A stretch of 64,000 nucleotides of DNA from contig OZ037767.1 in NCBI GenBank assembly GCA_964035545.1, positions 26,645,628-26,709,627 of the forward strand, read 5' to 3'. Source of the stretch: Bugula neritina (taxonomy: Eukaryota > Bryozoa > Gymnolaemata > Cheilostomatida > Bugulidae). Both the position numbers and the translations under genes were made by a program. The notes beneath the pieces are model-generated. The model had not been told where the DNA came from, did no database searches, and saw only the letters and a list, made by a program, of their open reading frames with translations. Positions 23,727 to 37,816 of this stretch are shown in pieces (positions within the stretch are counted from its first letter, which is position 1; each line of letters opens with the position of its first letter).

Positions 23727-26700
23727 CTGTTTGTCTTTATATGTAGCTACGACTTCTTAAGTATTACCAAAGACACTGCAAGTTTATTAAAACACTGCCA
23801 GCTGTTGAACAAAAGTTATTTAGATATTCAAAGCAAATAGAAATATTCATATATAACCAATTAACCAAGTTTTTTTTATAGATTTACATGTTAAGACTAT
23901 TAGAAACAGTTCACAGCATAAGCTTAGTATACATAGAGTGCTGCTAGAGTAAGTTAGCTTTAGCTATGGAGAAAAGGGATGACAATGCTTCATAACAATA
24001 AAAAAATTGAAGTTAGCTGGTAGCAAAATGTATTCTAATAAAAAAAATTCAGGGTTTCTTGTAATGCATATTTATATTATAATGCAGCATGCTGTTTAAA
24101 TTGCTGCGGATGAGCTGTTTTTACGATAGCTGGTAGCTTTAAGTATTTGGCAGCCATTGGTACAAAGTCCATTTTTATAGCGGATAGAAATTATAGCTAA
24201 AAATTTCGTTTTGCATAATGGGAACTATTTTAAAATATATAATCTTACCACTTAATGTGCTAGTGTAAAAATTAGCAAATGAATTAAGATATTTAGAATA
24301 TATTTCATATAGAAGATAAGATGCAGCTACCAGCCACTATATATTACATAAAATGGTGAAGGCAAAATATCGCGTGATATGTGGACTTACCTTGCTGGAA
24401 ATTGCGTGCTGACTAACCACAAACTTTATTCAGCATGCAATTGTCTGCCTAGAAAGCCTTCCATTCAATTTTCTTCTATACCCTCTGTCTCCCCACTCGA
24501 TATTTCTAGAGCTCCGTTCTAAATGCAACGGTGCCTCAGTTCAATGTTCAATATATATAAAGGGAACACAGTTTCGGCTTTGTCATCGAAAAATAGAAAT
24601 TGCAGGCAATTATGTAAATTCCGTTATCTTATAAAGTATGGTGTCACGCAATACTACTATAAACGTGATATGACTTGAATAATCAATTAAAACCCAAAAT
24701 TGACAAGATAAAACTATCGATAATATAGAGAATAATTATATTAACTGCAAAATCGAAAATTTCATATTAATCTCAGCATAAAACTGTTCAAAGCTAACCT
24801 AGCTGTGTGGTGTGGGTGTGTGTTTTAGATATATAACATATTATTAAAATTTTTATGTTGTTAAGGCATGTAATGTGGTAAAAATCAAAAAATACCAGAT
24901 AAAGCATTATAAAAGAATATGAAGCCAAAACAGAGTGTTGTTCAAAATATGAAAGGAGTTGAAATGCAAAACTTTAAATCTAAAAAGGCCTAAATATCTC
25001 GGCCTAGCGATTGTTTTTTATTAGAAATGTTTGGCAGCAATCTAGGCTTCATTATTATATAGTTAGATTTATACGCTATTTGCAAATAATGAAATCTGCT
25101 CTACAATGCCTGGTATATCCTATAAGTCTGTAATAAATGTTTAATAATTCGTCTTAATATTTAGAAGTGGGTGTTGGCCTTCTTTAAAGACCAGGTACTT
25201 TTATTCAGCTTTATTCACAATTTCTCCATCTTAAAAAATTACAAACCAACATATATTCCAATGTTGGTTGCTTTTACATGATAATAAATATATTATATTT
25301 ATTGGCAGGAATACATCACATAAGATTGCTGTTTATGAAATCTATGTGCTGCTACACTTCTATAGACAAGTGCTGGCATGGCTTTAGATTCTTTTTGTTA
25401 TGGTTATTAATGTTGCTCTGTATATTGGGATCAACAGCTGTAGCTCAACTTGGAGGTGTTGCGTTTGAATAAGCTTTTAAGTTTATGGTGGCAGAAATTT
25501 GGTTCAAGAATTTCTTGCCAATATTTCATATAATGTTTTTATTGCATGGCAGGTAGTTGAGCCACTTTTTGTTGTATGTATGGTTTGGCTTGGTAGATGT
25601 GTATTAGATTTGATTTTAAAACTTAGTTGGTATTGCCGGTTGCTGACCTAGTATATGGAGGCAGCGTATTTGAATAAGTCAGCGCTATAAAGGAAGTTTA
25701 GTAATTTTATATGCTTATACATTTGACTAAAATATGTTTGCTGAATAATTGGAATATTATTTACATATTTCAGCTTACAATTTGGTTTGAAGAATGGGTT
25801 ATGTATGTTTTTTGTTTAAAATCCAATGTTAGATATATTTACAATATGCATACACATTTGTGCGCATATTATGTTTATCAGATTATTGCTCTAAGCTGCT
25901 AATTTTAAATTTGTTAGATATGCATATCAGATTGTAAAGAATTTAGTTGGATGGAATAGAAAACACGTTTTGAAGGACTTGGTGAAAAATTATTTTTAAA
26001 TCTGAACGTAATTTTTTTAAAACTTTACTGATTAATTTTTGTTCTCTTATCATCCAACAGAATTATTAAGCTTTAATGGTCTCAACTTTTATTTATAATG
26101 TGAGTACTTCAAACAAATTTCTAATCAGGATATAGTATGCTCAGCTCTCCACTTGAAATGAAATTTTCTTTGCTGTTATAGGCTCACTGGTCGACATTTT
26201 AGTAATTGATCGGCGAGATAAAAGCATTAATTGTTCTCACAACATGTGTTTTTATACAACAAATTCCTAGTAAACTTGGCAATTCTTTACACTTTTTGAT
26301 AAACAAAATGATGCCATAATCAAGGCAAATAACAGTTCGAACAGAAACTTTAACACGTGCAGCATTTATCTAAAACTACAAACTATAGCCTCTTTAATTA
26401 TATGAGTGAATTACTGCCCAATTACACCCTGCTTTATATAGCAATTATAGTTCAATAGCAAATATCAAAACAAATAAACAAAACAGCTGAGAATAGTGGA
26501 GGACAACTTTCTTTGATGCTAAGTTAATTGACTATCAAACGAAGGCATATGGCATATTTCGGTCTCCTTTTGTCAAAACAGCATGTGATTGGCAAAGCAA
26601 CGCAAAATATTTAGAACTTCAAGCTTTTACTTTCAAAAGTGTCACTGGAAAAACTTTTTTGCTTTTAGTTATTAATCTTTATGAATTTTCGACAATTTGA

Positions 26701-27671
26701 AATGCGATATCTTGAATTGAGAATGGAATAACACATAGTCAACATTAATAGAAACTAAATCAATTTTAAGCAAAACAATCATTTCTATGATTTGCATAGT
26801 CTGCTATTACATCATGACAATAAACACCATACCTTGCACAATATATATATATATATAGCCCATACAAAGTGCAAAACTATTTTTAAAGCCAAGAAAAGTA
26901 AGTATAAAAGTAATCACTACATTCAAATATGAAAAGCAAATTATTGGTACCTAATTTATAAGTTTATTGTAAAATCACTCATAAAACCAGCAACACACTT
27001 TCGATAAAAAAAATTATTTAAGTAAAATTACACAGAATGAAATAGATTACAATTAAATTATTGAATAATCACAATAATAATGGCAGTGCTATAAATTAGT
27101 TTAGATCAAAAAGCTAGGTAAACCCTGTATCAATAGAGATATCTAGCTATATAGTAGAAATAATCTACCTATATAGTAGAAATAATTTACCTAAATAGTA
27201 GAGGTAACAGAGAAAATCATATAAAAAGTAGCTGTCTGACAAATCATGTTTAAGAATTTAACTGCTTTCAAAAATTGATATAAACTGTTTTAGTCTAGGT
27301 ACTGCGTGCTGACACAAAATAATTAACTTTTCTAGATATAAAAAGTTGCTAGGACTAGAGCTCTTATGTTTAGGGCTTACATTGGGTCCTATTAATAACA
27401 CAAATAAAAAGTAAAAAATATCAACATATTATTTTAGAGACTTTGAACACAAATAAACCAGGTTGAAAGCACAGCATATAACATTTTCTTCTACATTATG
27501 TTATCAATAAAACTTTCATTTTGGTAACAAAATTAACCAACCCATAGTTATATGCTAGCAGCAGTTCCTATAGCACCAACAAGCCTTAAAATTTATATTA
27601 ATATCCTCATCTCCAGGATAAAAGAGCATCCTCAGTTTACAGTTGAAACTTGACAGCATTTAACATTCCTA
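23727..27671. other. intergenic between AHR and AP4B
   Basis: Very AT-rich, with no supported protein gene on either strand. The part nearest AHR (about 24370-24560) holds a candidate AHR promoter and non-coding first exon, listed separately. A (TA)n tract lies near 26840. No ear-domain exon for AP4B was found here. Confidence 0.6.
24370..24561 (-). promoter_or_regulatory. candidate AHR promoter and 5' UTR exon
   Basis: On the minus strand a TATATATA box (24558-24551) lies upstream of a strong donor, CAGCAAG|GTAAGTCC, whose G is at 24390. A non-coding first exon of about 24525-24391 would splice to the coding microexon at 23726. Two words matching the AHR:ARNT element TNGCGTG occur at 24370-24376 and 24402-24408 (plus-strand orientation). 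All of this is inferred from motifs. Confidence 0.35.
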
Positions 27672-30365
27672 TTAATTTAACAACTTTGAAACACGGCCAA
27701 TACACCACTTGACTTGCTCTTGGATGATAAAATCATCCTCAACTTCCAAAGCAGATACACATTGCATAAAGGTTTCAAGATATTCAGCAGGCTGGTGTAT
27801 AAAACATTCAGTAATTGAATGTAGGAGAAGAGATTTCAATCCTGCAGAGTTGGGAGTTGTCCCACTGAGCAAATATTTAGTGATTTCTGTGACGTAAGTA
27901 GCAGTTTCAGGCTGTTTGTGGGAGAAGTTAGCGACCAGATGAAGTAACACGGCTAGATCGGAAGAAGACAACTGCCTCCATTTCACTGCGACTAACTTAA
28001 ATAAACTTTCAAAAATAGGATCATCATACGAACTAATCAAGTGTAGAAACTTGAGAAATGAAGTCAAAATTTCAATCTGTGTGCTATTTAGTAGGTCTGT
28101 CAAAATTTGTTTAGATTGATCAGTAAATTTACTGTCTTTAGAAAGATCTAATAGAATCGTTATTATTCTGTCACAGACGGCTGATTCTTTGTATTTTCTT
28201 TGTAACACAGATTGAATATCTTCCAGAATACTAGATATGTTGTCTTCAGTCACGAAAAGCCTAAGAGTATCTAGCTTTATTACTGAAAGGTAGGCTGGGT
28301 CATTCAGCTTCCCAAACAGCAAATGATAATTATCAAATAAAGGCTTGCAGTTAACATCCGATTTCTGGTCACCTGAGCCATTTGAAGTTGTCTCCTTTCT
28401 ACTTGAAAGATATTTCTGCAGATTTTCTTCCATCCATAAAAGTACGCAGTACACGACAGATGGGTCTGAAGAGCGAAGAAATGACAGGCAGCAGTTGAGT
28501 ATCCTTAGGTGCACGTCGGCAGCAAGTTCACCTTCAACTAAAAATTTTAAACATTCTGCCCTTACATTCTACAGGATTACCATGAAAACTGTGTCAAACA
28601 AGTGCATGGAGACAAAACTAACTACATCATGACCTAATATCTGTTGTTTTGTCTTAGAACACCTAGACTGTGTTCTACTTGCTACAATTGTTTATAAATA
28701 TAAAACTAATCTAGAGTTGTCACATTATCATAGGTTCATAGGACCCCAGTCAACATTCAGCTTTCTGCATAGTACACAGTACACACAGCGTCAGAAATCA
28801 CTGTGGCTAAAGCTAGAAGTTAGAATGAAAGACAGCCTACAGTATAAACCTGTATTATAGCTAATATTAACTGATGCTTCTTATATTAAAAGAGAGTGAC
28901 TGCGGCTAAATTGATACAAGAAGGCAATTCCTGAAAGTTTATTATTATATACATAGAGAATTTCTAAGGTTATATTATTATATACATAGATAACTTCACT
29001 TACATTTCATACTATACAGTAGAAATATATCCAGAGTGGCAGTGACTAAACTGACTTTCTCAGAGTCTAGCATGGGATCCAACACATTCAGTATGTTGAG
29101 CATTTGGTCCGCACTGGGTGGTACGTATGTTTTAAGACTAGATAAAACCTGTTGAATAATAGCTCATTGTTAATTCTTTAATAGCCATATATATATAATA
29201 GAGAAACATAAACTTATCAACAGTTGTGATCTGATAGAATGTAGTTGTAAACCACAAACCGCTATTTTTCCTTCCACTGTGAGCGAATTAATCCTGTTGA
29301 GCAGTTTGAGACAAGCAGACGTATGCTTCTGGTTCTCTGCACTTTCTGATGATGTCATCAGTGTCAGACTAGAGACCAACGGGTCGGGATCGTCAATGTA
29401 AGGTGTCTATGTCATATCAACATGGTCATCAGTGTCACACTTGGTATATGTGACGTTACGTGTGATATCAATAGCATAAGAAACATGGCTTACCAATACA
29501 ATATCTTGCAGCTCAGCACCTTGTACCTTGTCAGAGTAGTGCTTAGCAATAACAGCATGTCTCCTGACATAAGCACTGGAATCTTTCAGGCCATCTACAA
29601 CACAATAATATAACTTATAACATGGCAAATTCGAACTACTTGGTTACTTCAAATTTAAACTGTGCACAACAAGACATACTGTGTTTTGTACTTATTTTAC
29701 GCTTGAAATGCAAATGAGCACAAACAAAAAACAATCAAGACTCACAATATGTAAATAACAATATAATTAGTAAACTGCTACCAGAAATAATTCGGTGAAG
29801 AATGCCTGAAGTGGTTTCCTGTTTGATATAACATATGGTGTTAAGGACCAATGCTCTAACCAATGGAGACTGGTGACAGCTATCCTTAAGCATTGTGTTC
29901 ACTGCTAGAAGAGCTTCACTGGGTACCTAATGAATAATACATTTAGATTCTAATAAATATTACATTTATATTTTAATAAATACTATATTTACATTTTTAA
30001 CAAACAATACATTTACATTTCAATTATTTTCTAAACTTCTAATAATTCTGAAGCTTTTATCATCGTTTATTACCAATGAACACATACGTAAAACACTCGT
30101 TACTGCACCTTATCAGAATGCTTGGCATAAGTGGAATAAGTAATTCGTTTTACTCCGATGTCTGGATGAGCCATTAGCTGCATTACTTTCGGTAGTAACT
30201 GTTGATAATTCTTATTCATTTGAAGACTGCCACACAGCTAAAAATAAAAATAACAAACTAGATAAACAAATAGATGTGCATAAATTTCAATAAAACATTA
30301 AATTACTTTACTTTGATTACCTGTCGGGCATAATCTCGATCTTTAAATTTCTGCGACATATCCAT
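27672..30365 (-). CDS. AP4B1: AP-4 complex subunit beta, trunk-only form
   Basis: Large subunit of the AP-4 coat adaptor that sorts cargo at the trans-Golgi. 525 aa; exons (minus): 30365-30321, 30237-30109, 29926-29782, 29594-29494, 29406-29260, 29148-29004, 28537-27672; all in phase. The protein is an armadillo-like helical solenoid: an early repeat with HPDIGVKRITYSTYAKHSDK, then SPLVRALVLNTICYI, DGLKDSSAYVRRHAVIAKHY, ILNVLDPML and a long last exon with VKLDTLRLF-like and CIGRVSKLLN segments. Order and spacing follow vertebrate AP4B1 more than AP-1/2/3 beta, though divergence is high. Human AP4B1 has about 739 residues; the hinge and C-terminal ear are absent here. Assignment to AP-4 rather than another beta adaptin is probable, not certain. 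Confidence 0.8.
29938..30025. repeat. about 4 copies of a 22-24 bp AT-rich repeat at AP4B exon 3 acceptor
   Basis: In sense direction the units read like TATTTATTAGAATCTAAATG and run up to the real acceptor TATTCATTAG|GTACCC at 29927. The acceptor looks like the end of a unit. Confidence 0.65.
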
Positions 30366-32747
30366 TAGGTTGTTATTTTGTCTCCACTATACTAAATGTA
30401 TCATAGTTAGCTACAAAAAGCAAACTAGTTAATTTATAAAATCAAAATAAAAACAGTCAAATAAGTAGTGCTAGCTCAACAACAAAAGAAAAACAATAAA
30501 GAAACGTCTATTATAATCTTTTTCAATAAAGTAATGGTGCAGAAAAAGTATCAGTTTCAATATATTTAAATAAAACTATACTGCCACATTCACGTCATTT
30601 CAATGATGCAAGTTCCTAACAATGAATATTGATAGTCATCTCACTGGCTAATAACGCAAATAAACCTGGTTGCAATAGGTAAAACTCCTTTAAACCAACA
30701 GAAACAAAGTGATAAATCATTTTAAAACATTAAATATGACTAATTTCATACCCTTCACACAAAGTTAAAACTAGACATTGATAGCTATATTCATTTATAA
30801 TCAATAAATTTTGTCACTTGTTTAAACTATAAATAAACTCTTACAACTGTAAGCTACTATATCTAATTTTACAGATACAGTAGCAAGTTTATTAACACAA
30901 CTTGCAATCATTTTATAATCACATTTCAAGTATAACTATTACTATGATACTTATACCAAGTTTAGTATAATTTTGAAAATTGAGTAAAAGTTTTAAGGCT
31001 TTCATCAGTTAGCATAGCTTACTTATTATTAGTTTTCACTCTACTTCTAGCTAAAGCTAATAACTTTAAATCTAAAATATTTATAGCAATAGTGTATAAA
31101 GACAATCCATAATCATAATCACAATGATAACAAATATGACATGACATGCTAAGCCCAGCTCTGGGTCTAATAATTACAACAGTCAGTAGTAAATACTAAA
31201 TACAACTGATAATCTCAAATTTTCAGATAAATGACATATCCCTCCATCATCCTGCCCCAGGGTCATGGTCATCACTGATGAATTATTTGAGTCATAATGA
31301 TATTGATAATGATTACCACATAATAATGATACTGATAACAATCATCATAATTTATTAATTATAATAATTATCAATTAGTGATGGTGATAATCATAATCGG
31401 ATATAACCAATATGAATATTATAACAAACCTAAAGTAAAAGAAGCATCATAATTAAAATTATATTTATCAATCTAATTTAAATTATATTATCATTAATTA
31501 AAATATTATTAAGGATTAATTTTACCATTATAATTACTAAATTATTTATAATTTACGTTGAAGTTGTATTGAATAATATTAAATATGATATTTATTGTGA
31601 ATCTAAAATAAAAATCGAGATGGAACTAATTTCAATGTTTTATTATAATTATTAACAATACAAATATGAATTTCATTAAATGTATTAGATATCCATATGA
31701 AATTGAAAGTCGTTATCAGTACCATAATATAAATATAAGTTAAACTTGAAGTATAATCGATATTCATATACATATTCTGATTCATATTAATATTCATATT
31801 GATATTGATAGTCGCTATCATATTCATGACTATTGCAATATCAATGAGACTATGTCAAACTACAAGTGTTTTGTCTCTACCCTCATCTCAATGCATTATT
31901 TCATAAATTCATACGTATAGTCTAGCAGTAGCTTACTTTTTACAAATTGATGGTGTAGCTATTAACTTTAGTCTTCAACTTTTGATTAGTGTTTCGCGTT
32001 TAGTACCATCCGGAAATATTAATCTCAAGGAATAGCTTTATACACTGTTATTAGACCATTTTCCAACTTTTTCATATTTTGTTAGAAGAGCGCTAATACG
32101 CCGTCACTGTTGGCGTGTACAATTTCACTGAAACACGTGGTGGTCAAGGTTAGTACAAGAGTTCAAATTTTCTGGTCAAAGTTTGGAAAGCTATCAATAT
32201 CTATCTCTAAACGCTAAATCACTTATTCATGTAACTTAAAGCCTAAGGTTTAACCTTAATATTTAGTTTTAATTATAATTTATATTCATATTTTTTTTAT
32301 TATATAATTTTCTACTAAAACAAAGTTGAAAACTAAAGTAAAAGTGTTGAGTAGGACTAGGCGAAGTTGAGCGTCCCAATGGCAATGGCAATGCCAATTG
32401 GCAATTGCAATTGGTTTTATTTTTAAAAGTATAACTAATAACTATAAGTATTGCATCTAAAATTAACATTCATAGTATTCAGTCGCTCATGACAATCCTA
32501 AAGTAATAACAAAATAATTGTAGTTAAATCCTAGATACTAGCGATGTATACACTATACAGTATATAGTGATTCAATAAATGTTTGTTCTGTGCTCTTGCC
32601 TCTGGCTCTTAGTCATACACTTACAGTCAGTGTGAGTGTGTTAGTAATACTAATATTTAAATTATTCATATTGTATTCAATTCAGAACAAAGTATAAGAT
32701 TGGCCACTAGAGCATTGTGATTGGGTGCAACAAGTATAGCTATCAAC
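30366..32747. other. intergenic between divergent AP4B and LPCAT3
   Basis: About 2.4 kb, very AT-rich, with low-complexity ATAATGATA / TCATATTGATA tracts at about 31255-31400 and 31690-31830. A short palindrome-like run of aatggcaatggcaatgccaa lies near 32377. No gene is seen. Confidence 0.6.
31255..31830. repeat. low-complexity ATAATGATA / CATATTGATA tracts
   Basis: Two blocks (about 31255-31400 and 31690-31830) are made of shuffled ATAATGAT, GATAATCAT and TCATATTAATATT words. They read as cryptically simple DNA, not a clean tandem array. Confidence 0.6.
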
Positions 32748-35700
32748 ATGGAGGCAGTATTCTACTGGATGGAACTTTTACCTCAACGGTTACATGAAAC
32801 ACTTGGGGCGGAGATATCTGCTGTCAGACTCTTTTCTACATTGTTATATGGTAAGTTAACATGCATAATACACCCATGATCGTCAATGTTAGTGCTTATG
32901 CAATTTCAAATATTTTGTCATACTTTTATTCAAACTGTACTTGTAATTTGAGTTACCTATGTTGATTGCATTGCATTTGGTTGTTGAATAATAAGATTAA
33001 ATTTAATGCAAGTAAAGTCTAGTTACTGGCTGTTGTTACCTGTAAATATAATGAATATTTCAGTTTACGTACTTGCTATCATACAGCGACTGACATTAAC
33101 CGGGGCTAATGCTAATCTACATCATCTCTACCACTCAGTCACTGCTGCTTTTCTCCTTTATTATAACTTTGGTAAGCTGTTATAATCATTAGTATTTTAG
33201 TTCAGTTTTAGCTGTAGATGCACATGTGCATGGAAATGCATGTCTTTATTCATAGTATAGTGCTGCATGTTAGAAACTGCCGTGTCTACATGACATGGTC
33301 TTATTATTATTTATTTAGTTGCATTTGCTGTTACCTTCTGCTATAGATATTGTAATGCTAATTTTGTTTTTTTTTTATTTAGGTTTCACTTCCAGCTACT
33401 TTATTGGCAACATTGTAATTATTTATGTGATAATTGTTTTATTCAAGTCTTCCAAATATGCAGTCATTCTCTCACTTATAGTAAACCTGGTAAGTAGTAC
33501 AGACAAAATTATTATTTATCCTTGACCATTTTAAGTTTTATTTTTATGATTGTATAGTTGCTTGCATGGTGTAACTAACTTTCACATGTTACTATTATCG
33601 TTCCTGAGATTTGTTTCACAGACAATCGTAGTTGCATGTTTCATTGTTAACATATTTTATACATTAATTTCAAATGAAAACACCTGATGATATGGCTATA
33701 AGTTGCTACTCTAATCTCAAAATGACTGCATCAAATAGTGTGACTTTTGTTTTGAAGTATGAAAGATACTACTTAGTATAGCTTAGATCTGCTTTTGCAC
33801 GATTCCTGCATGAGTAATAAATAACTAGTAAAATAAAACATGGTATATTAATTATAATACTGTATAACACATCTCCTCTGTTTGCTTTCCCCTCCTTTAT
33901 TCCAGTGTTATGCTTCATGTTGCAGGGTATTTTAAGTGTGGGCTATGTTGAGAACTTGTACAGTGACGGGTCATATATCATCTCGTGGACTACCGCCCAG
34001 TGTGTGCTCACTCTTAAGTTGATAGGGCTAACTTGGGATATATACGATGGAGCTCAACAGGTACTCCAGCAGTTTATTTGACCTGTGTTTCATGTCCAGC
34101 GTCAAGATTTAATTCATCAGCCTGCTTAGCGTATTGCGTCTGCTGCCATCATATTGTGACTGAATTGTCGGCATGTTATGAAATTCCTCACCTGCAAGAC
34201 ACAGTTGATTTGTGAAGCACTTAGCTGCATTGGGCATCTCACAACTCAACCTAATACCAGACAAACCACCGTACCCTGTTGAAGATTTTAATTCTATAAT
34301 TGGCTTTAATAGTTCGTTATGAAAACTTTATCCTATCACTTTGTTAGCAAGTTTTATTGTTTTAGAATATAAAAGGAAAAGAGGAAACTGCTGTAACCTC
34401 AATTCCCTCCTTTCTCGAGGTTCTCGGTTTCTCCTACTATCCTCCTGGTTTAATGACTGGCCCGCAGATTTCATTCATGAAATACAAACGCTTCACGGAG
34501 GGCATGTTTGATCAACATCTATCCAAAAGGTTGAAGTATATAATATTTACAAGCTGCAGAATACATGTCAAGTACTTTGTCAAATAACCTGGTCAAATAG
34601 TTAATATGTTGATATGTACAGTAATTTGCATCGCATAAGTTTTGACTAAGATTCTACTTTTTGTAATACAATTGAAATGGTTTTTGTTACTGTTGACCTT
34701 ATGATACCAGTAATGTTATGGTTGTTTTATGTTGTTGGGCAGACAACTCCATAATTTCTAGGCATTGATGTTCTCTGTATTATTCAAACATTATGCTATG
34801 GCCATAGTATGGCTCTTTGTATTCAATGAACTAATCGTCCTGCTGCATGCCTAGCTGCTGCTGCTGCTTGCTCACTGGCTATGTTTATATTCCAGCTGGG
34901 TGTATGGTGTGTCTAGACTTATGGCTGGGTTGGTGTTTGTCATTGGATACCCTCTGATTGGCTCCCATCTACCAGTCAGTTACTTCTACACTCAACAGTA
35001 CACTGTAAGTTCTCTACTTCCCTGACTGATAGTGCTAGATTCATGGTTAACCAACAAATATAATACACAGAGCGCACATGCTTAAAATAACAATAATTTT
35101 ATACTACACACTGATTGTGGTTAGTGTGTTAGCTATTTATAGTCATTATTCAAGTGTATTGTTTTTAAATATATTACAGCATAACTTTGTTTATTGTACT
35201 AGCTTCGTTTGAAGGATAATTTGTTGCTATGTCTAATAATTGCAAAGGTGATATTTTTCTAATGATGTTACCAATGTGTAGAAGTGCAATAATGAGTTTG
35301 TACCTCTAAGTACTATTCACTGGTATTTATTGAAGGAAGACCCATTGGTATACAGACTGGGGTACATGCTATTGTGGGGTCAGATTGTTCTAGCCAGATA
35401 TGTTGGAGTTTGGCTTGTGGCTGTAAGTTTGTTTTTTATAACCTGATAAATTCTGCACTCTGTACATTGATCCCTGCTGGTTTAGTACACGCTTTATATA
35501 AAAACAGTGCTAGTGACGTCTTACATGCTAAATTAATTATTTCTCAATTATATATAAATATGCCTTACTTCACTAGTGCCTGTTATTCTCTTCTAATCTT
35601 TTCAAAGAGTCATTATTATATCTACAATATCATGATATATAATGGTCCAAATTAGTAACAATTTCTAACTTTTTGTAAACTATTAACTTGACTGTAAATA

Positions 35701-37816
35701 CGGCCATAAGAAGTATTGTTTGTAAAAAGCGTTGATATTGGGAACTCTGTGAAGAAACACTTGAAAGTTAATTTATTCAAGTGCATTGTTTTATGTATTT
35801 AATATTTTAAAATCATTATCCCTGTGAGAATCCATATTTAAGCAGGTTGGTGTCAAGATTAACTTCAATGTAGCTTAAAAATTTTCATTTAATTAAACTT
35901 AAATATAAAATTCAAAATGCTAATGCATAATATATTATCCAGGAGGGAAGTTGTGTCATCTCTGGGATAGCATTTAATGGCGTAGATAACTTTGGAAATG
36001 TCAAGTGGAACGCATGTGCAAATATTAAGCTATCAACATACCTTACAGCTACCTCTCTGCAACATTTTGTTGACAGCTTCAATATCAACACCAACAAATG
36101 GGTGTTAAAGTAAGTAAATAGTTTTGTTTACCTGTTGATTTATTTGCTTAACCATTTTGTGCCGCTGCTCAAGTTTTTTCGTTAAATGAGAGTCTTTTAG
36201 CCTAGCATATGCTGCATTGTATAAATCTTTAGATTATTCACTCAGAACATTTCAGTAATGAGTTACTTTTGATGGAGGCATCTGATGAAGACATTTAGAT
36301 GTAAACTGTGTCGTATACTAAAGTAGCTATTGAAAAGAAAACATGCACTACTCAATGTTGCTCGAAACACCCAATATTATGCATATTCAGAGAGTTTGTC
36401 AGTCTTTATCTGTAATCCCACACTTGACAACTAACAATCTTGGTGTAGAATACTTTATTTTGTAACCAATTGAATTTTCACCAGTTTTTAGAAAACTCAT
36501 CGGGCTGGAATGTTGAAGTCATGAATAATTTCTACCCTAAATTAATGGTAGTCATATTTTTTGTTGAATATTCTTAAATGTAAAATAGATGTTCTTTGCT
36601 AAATTTACTGCTTGCTAACCATTATTCACTTGCCGTTATCACATTTGGTTTTCTCTTCACCAGTTATGTCTACAAAAGACTGAGGTTTCTCAACAACAAG
36701 CAGATTTCGCAAGGGGTGGCTCTTTTATTTCTTGCTGCATGGCATGGCTTCAACTCTGGATACTTTATGTGTTTCTTCCTGGAGTTTGTGTTTATGAATG
36801 GGGAGAAGCAGGTAACATTTAAACCCTAGTTTTCACTTAAACTCTAATTGCACACTTAACTTGAGTGCTTAACTATGTCATCGCGCCTTTCCAGCACAAC
36901 TCTTGGTATTTGCTTTATTAATTCAAATATAATTTGCTTTTTTCAAATATCTCTTGTCAATTTTTATGCTGGCAGAAATCAAATAAGTTGAACAGCTAAA
37001 AAGTAAGAAAGAAAAGAGTTGTTTATGTTAACTAAATTAATTTACATTGTCCTTGTCCTTTAATTTTGTGAAGATTTTAAGTTGTTGGATATTCCACATA
37101 TACATAATTGTGTTGAGTTGTATTCTAATAGTTTTTGTTTTTTTGATTCTCAAGAATATGTGTTGCAGATATCACAGCTGTGTGAAAAGAAGAAGTTGCT
37201 GAAGGCCATCGTTACCCAGCCTGCTCTGGCAGTACTCATCAAACTGTTCACCAAAATATGTGCCACGTTCTTCTTATCTTACGCATTGATATGCTTTGAG
37301 CAACTTCAGTACTCTCAGTACATGACGGTAGGTAATGCCACCCAGTGTGTAAACAATGTCACATGATGATTTCTGCACATTCTGAGCACTTAGCTGTAGT
37401 CTGTTGTTTTCTATGACAGTTCATGTGACATTTATATATACACCATAGTGATATCAATCGAAAGTATAGTATCGCTGGTATATATTTTTATTTCTCAATC
37501 TGTCACCAATGTGATAGCTGTCTAGTTCGTAGGTGTCAATGCATCACCACGACAACTTTTTGAGTTAGATAGGTACATAGTGCTTCATTTGTCTACTCCA
37601 ACTAAATTCAGTATGTTAAGAAGCTTCACCAGTTCTTCATAGTACATCTGTATATTTTTGTTCTTTATGCAGGTATTTACATTCTCTTGGTATTTGTAGA
37701 TATACGCAGGTGTCTACTATATTCCTCATATATTTTACATTTTCATCTGTCCGTTAATGTGCTACGTACTGTCCGTGTTGCTACAAAATGACAAACCTAC
37801 TCAACTGAAAGAGTAA
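32748..37816 (+). CDS. LPCAT3: Lysophospholipid acyltransferase 5 (LPCAT3 / MBOAT5)
   Basis: Multi-pass ER membrane enzyme that re-acylates lysophosphatidylcholine (and related lysolipids) with polyunsaturated acyl-CoA in the Lands cycle. 485 aa, against about 487 in human. Exons: 32748-32850, 33064-33171, 33383-33489, 33926-34060, 34366-34529, 34896-35004, 35282-35422, 35943-36109, 36664-36811, 37169-37327, 37700-37816; all in phase. Family marks: HLYHSVTAAFLLYYNFG, CVLTLKLIGLTWDIYDG, SFLEVLGFSYYPPGLMTGPQ, WNACANIKLS, the Asn-bearing FNINTN at about 335-340 and the catalytic His of AAWHGFNSGYF at about 372. Many hydrophobic segments are visible. The C-terminus KPTQLKE lacks the KKxx-type ER signal of vertebrates. 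Confidence 0.96.

Noticed and set aside
25278-25902. Two plus-strand ORFs of about 64 aa between AHR and AP4B
   Set aside because: AT-driven composition (Ile/Leu/Tyr/Cys-rich), no family resemblance, no splice context; the second is a chance frame in AT-rich DNA.
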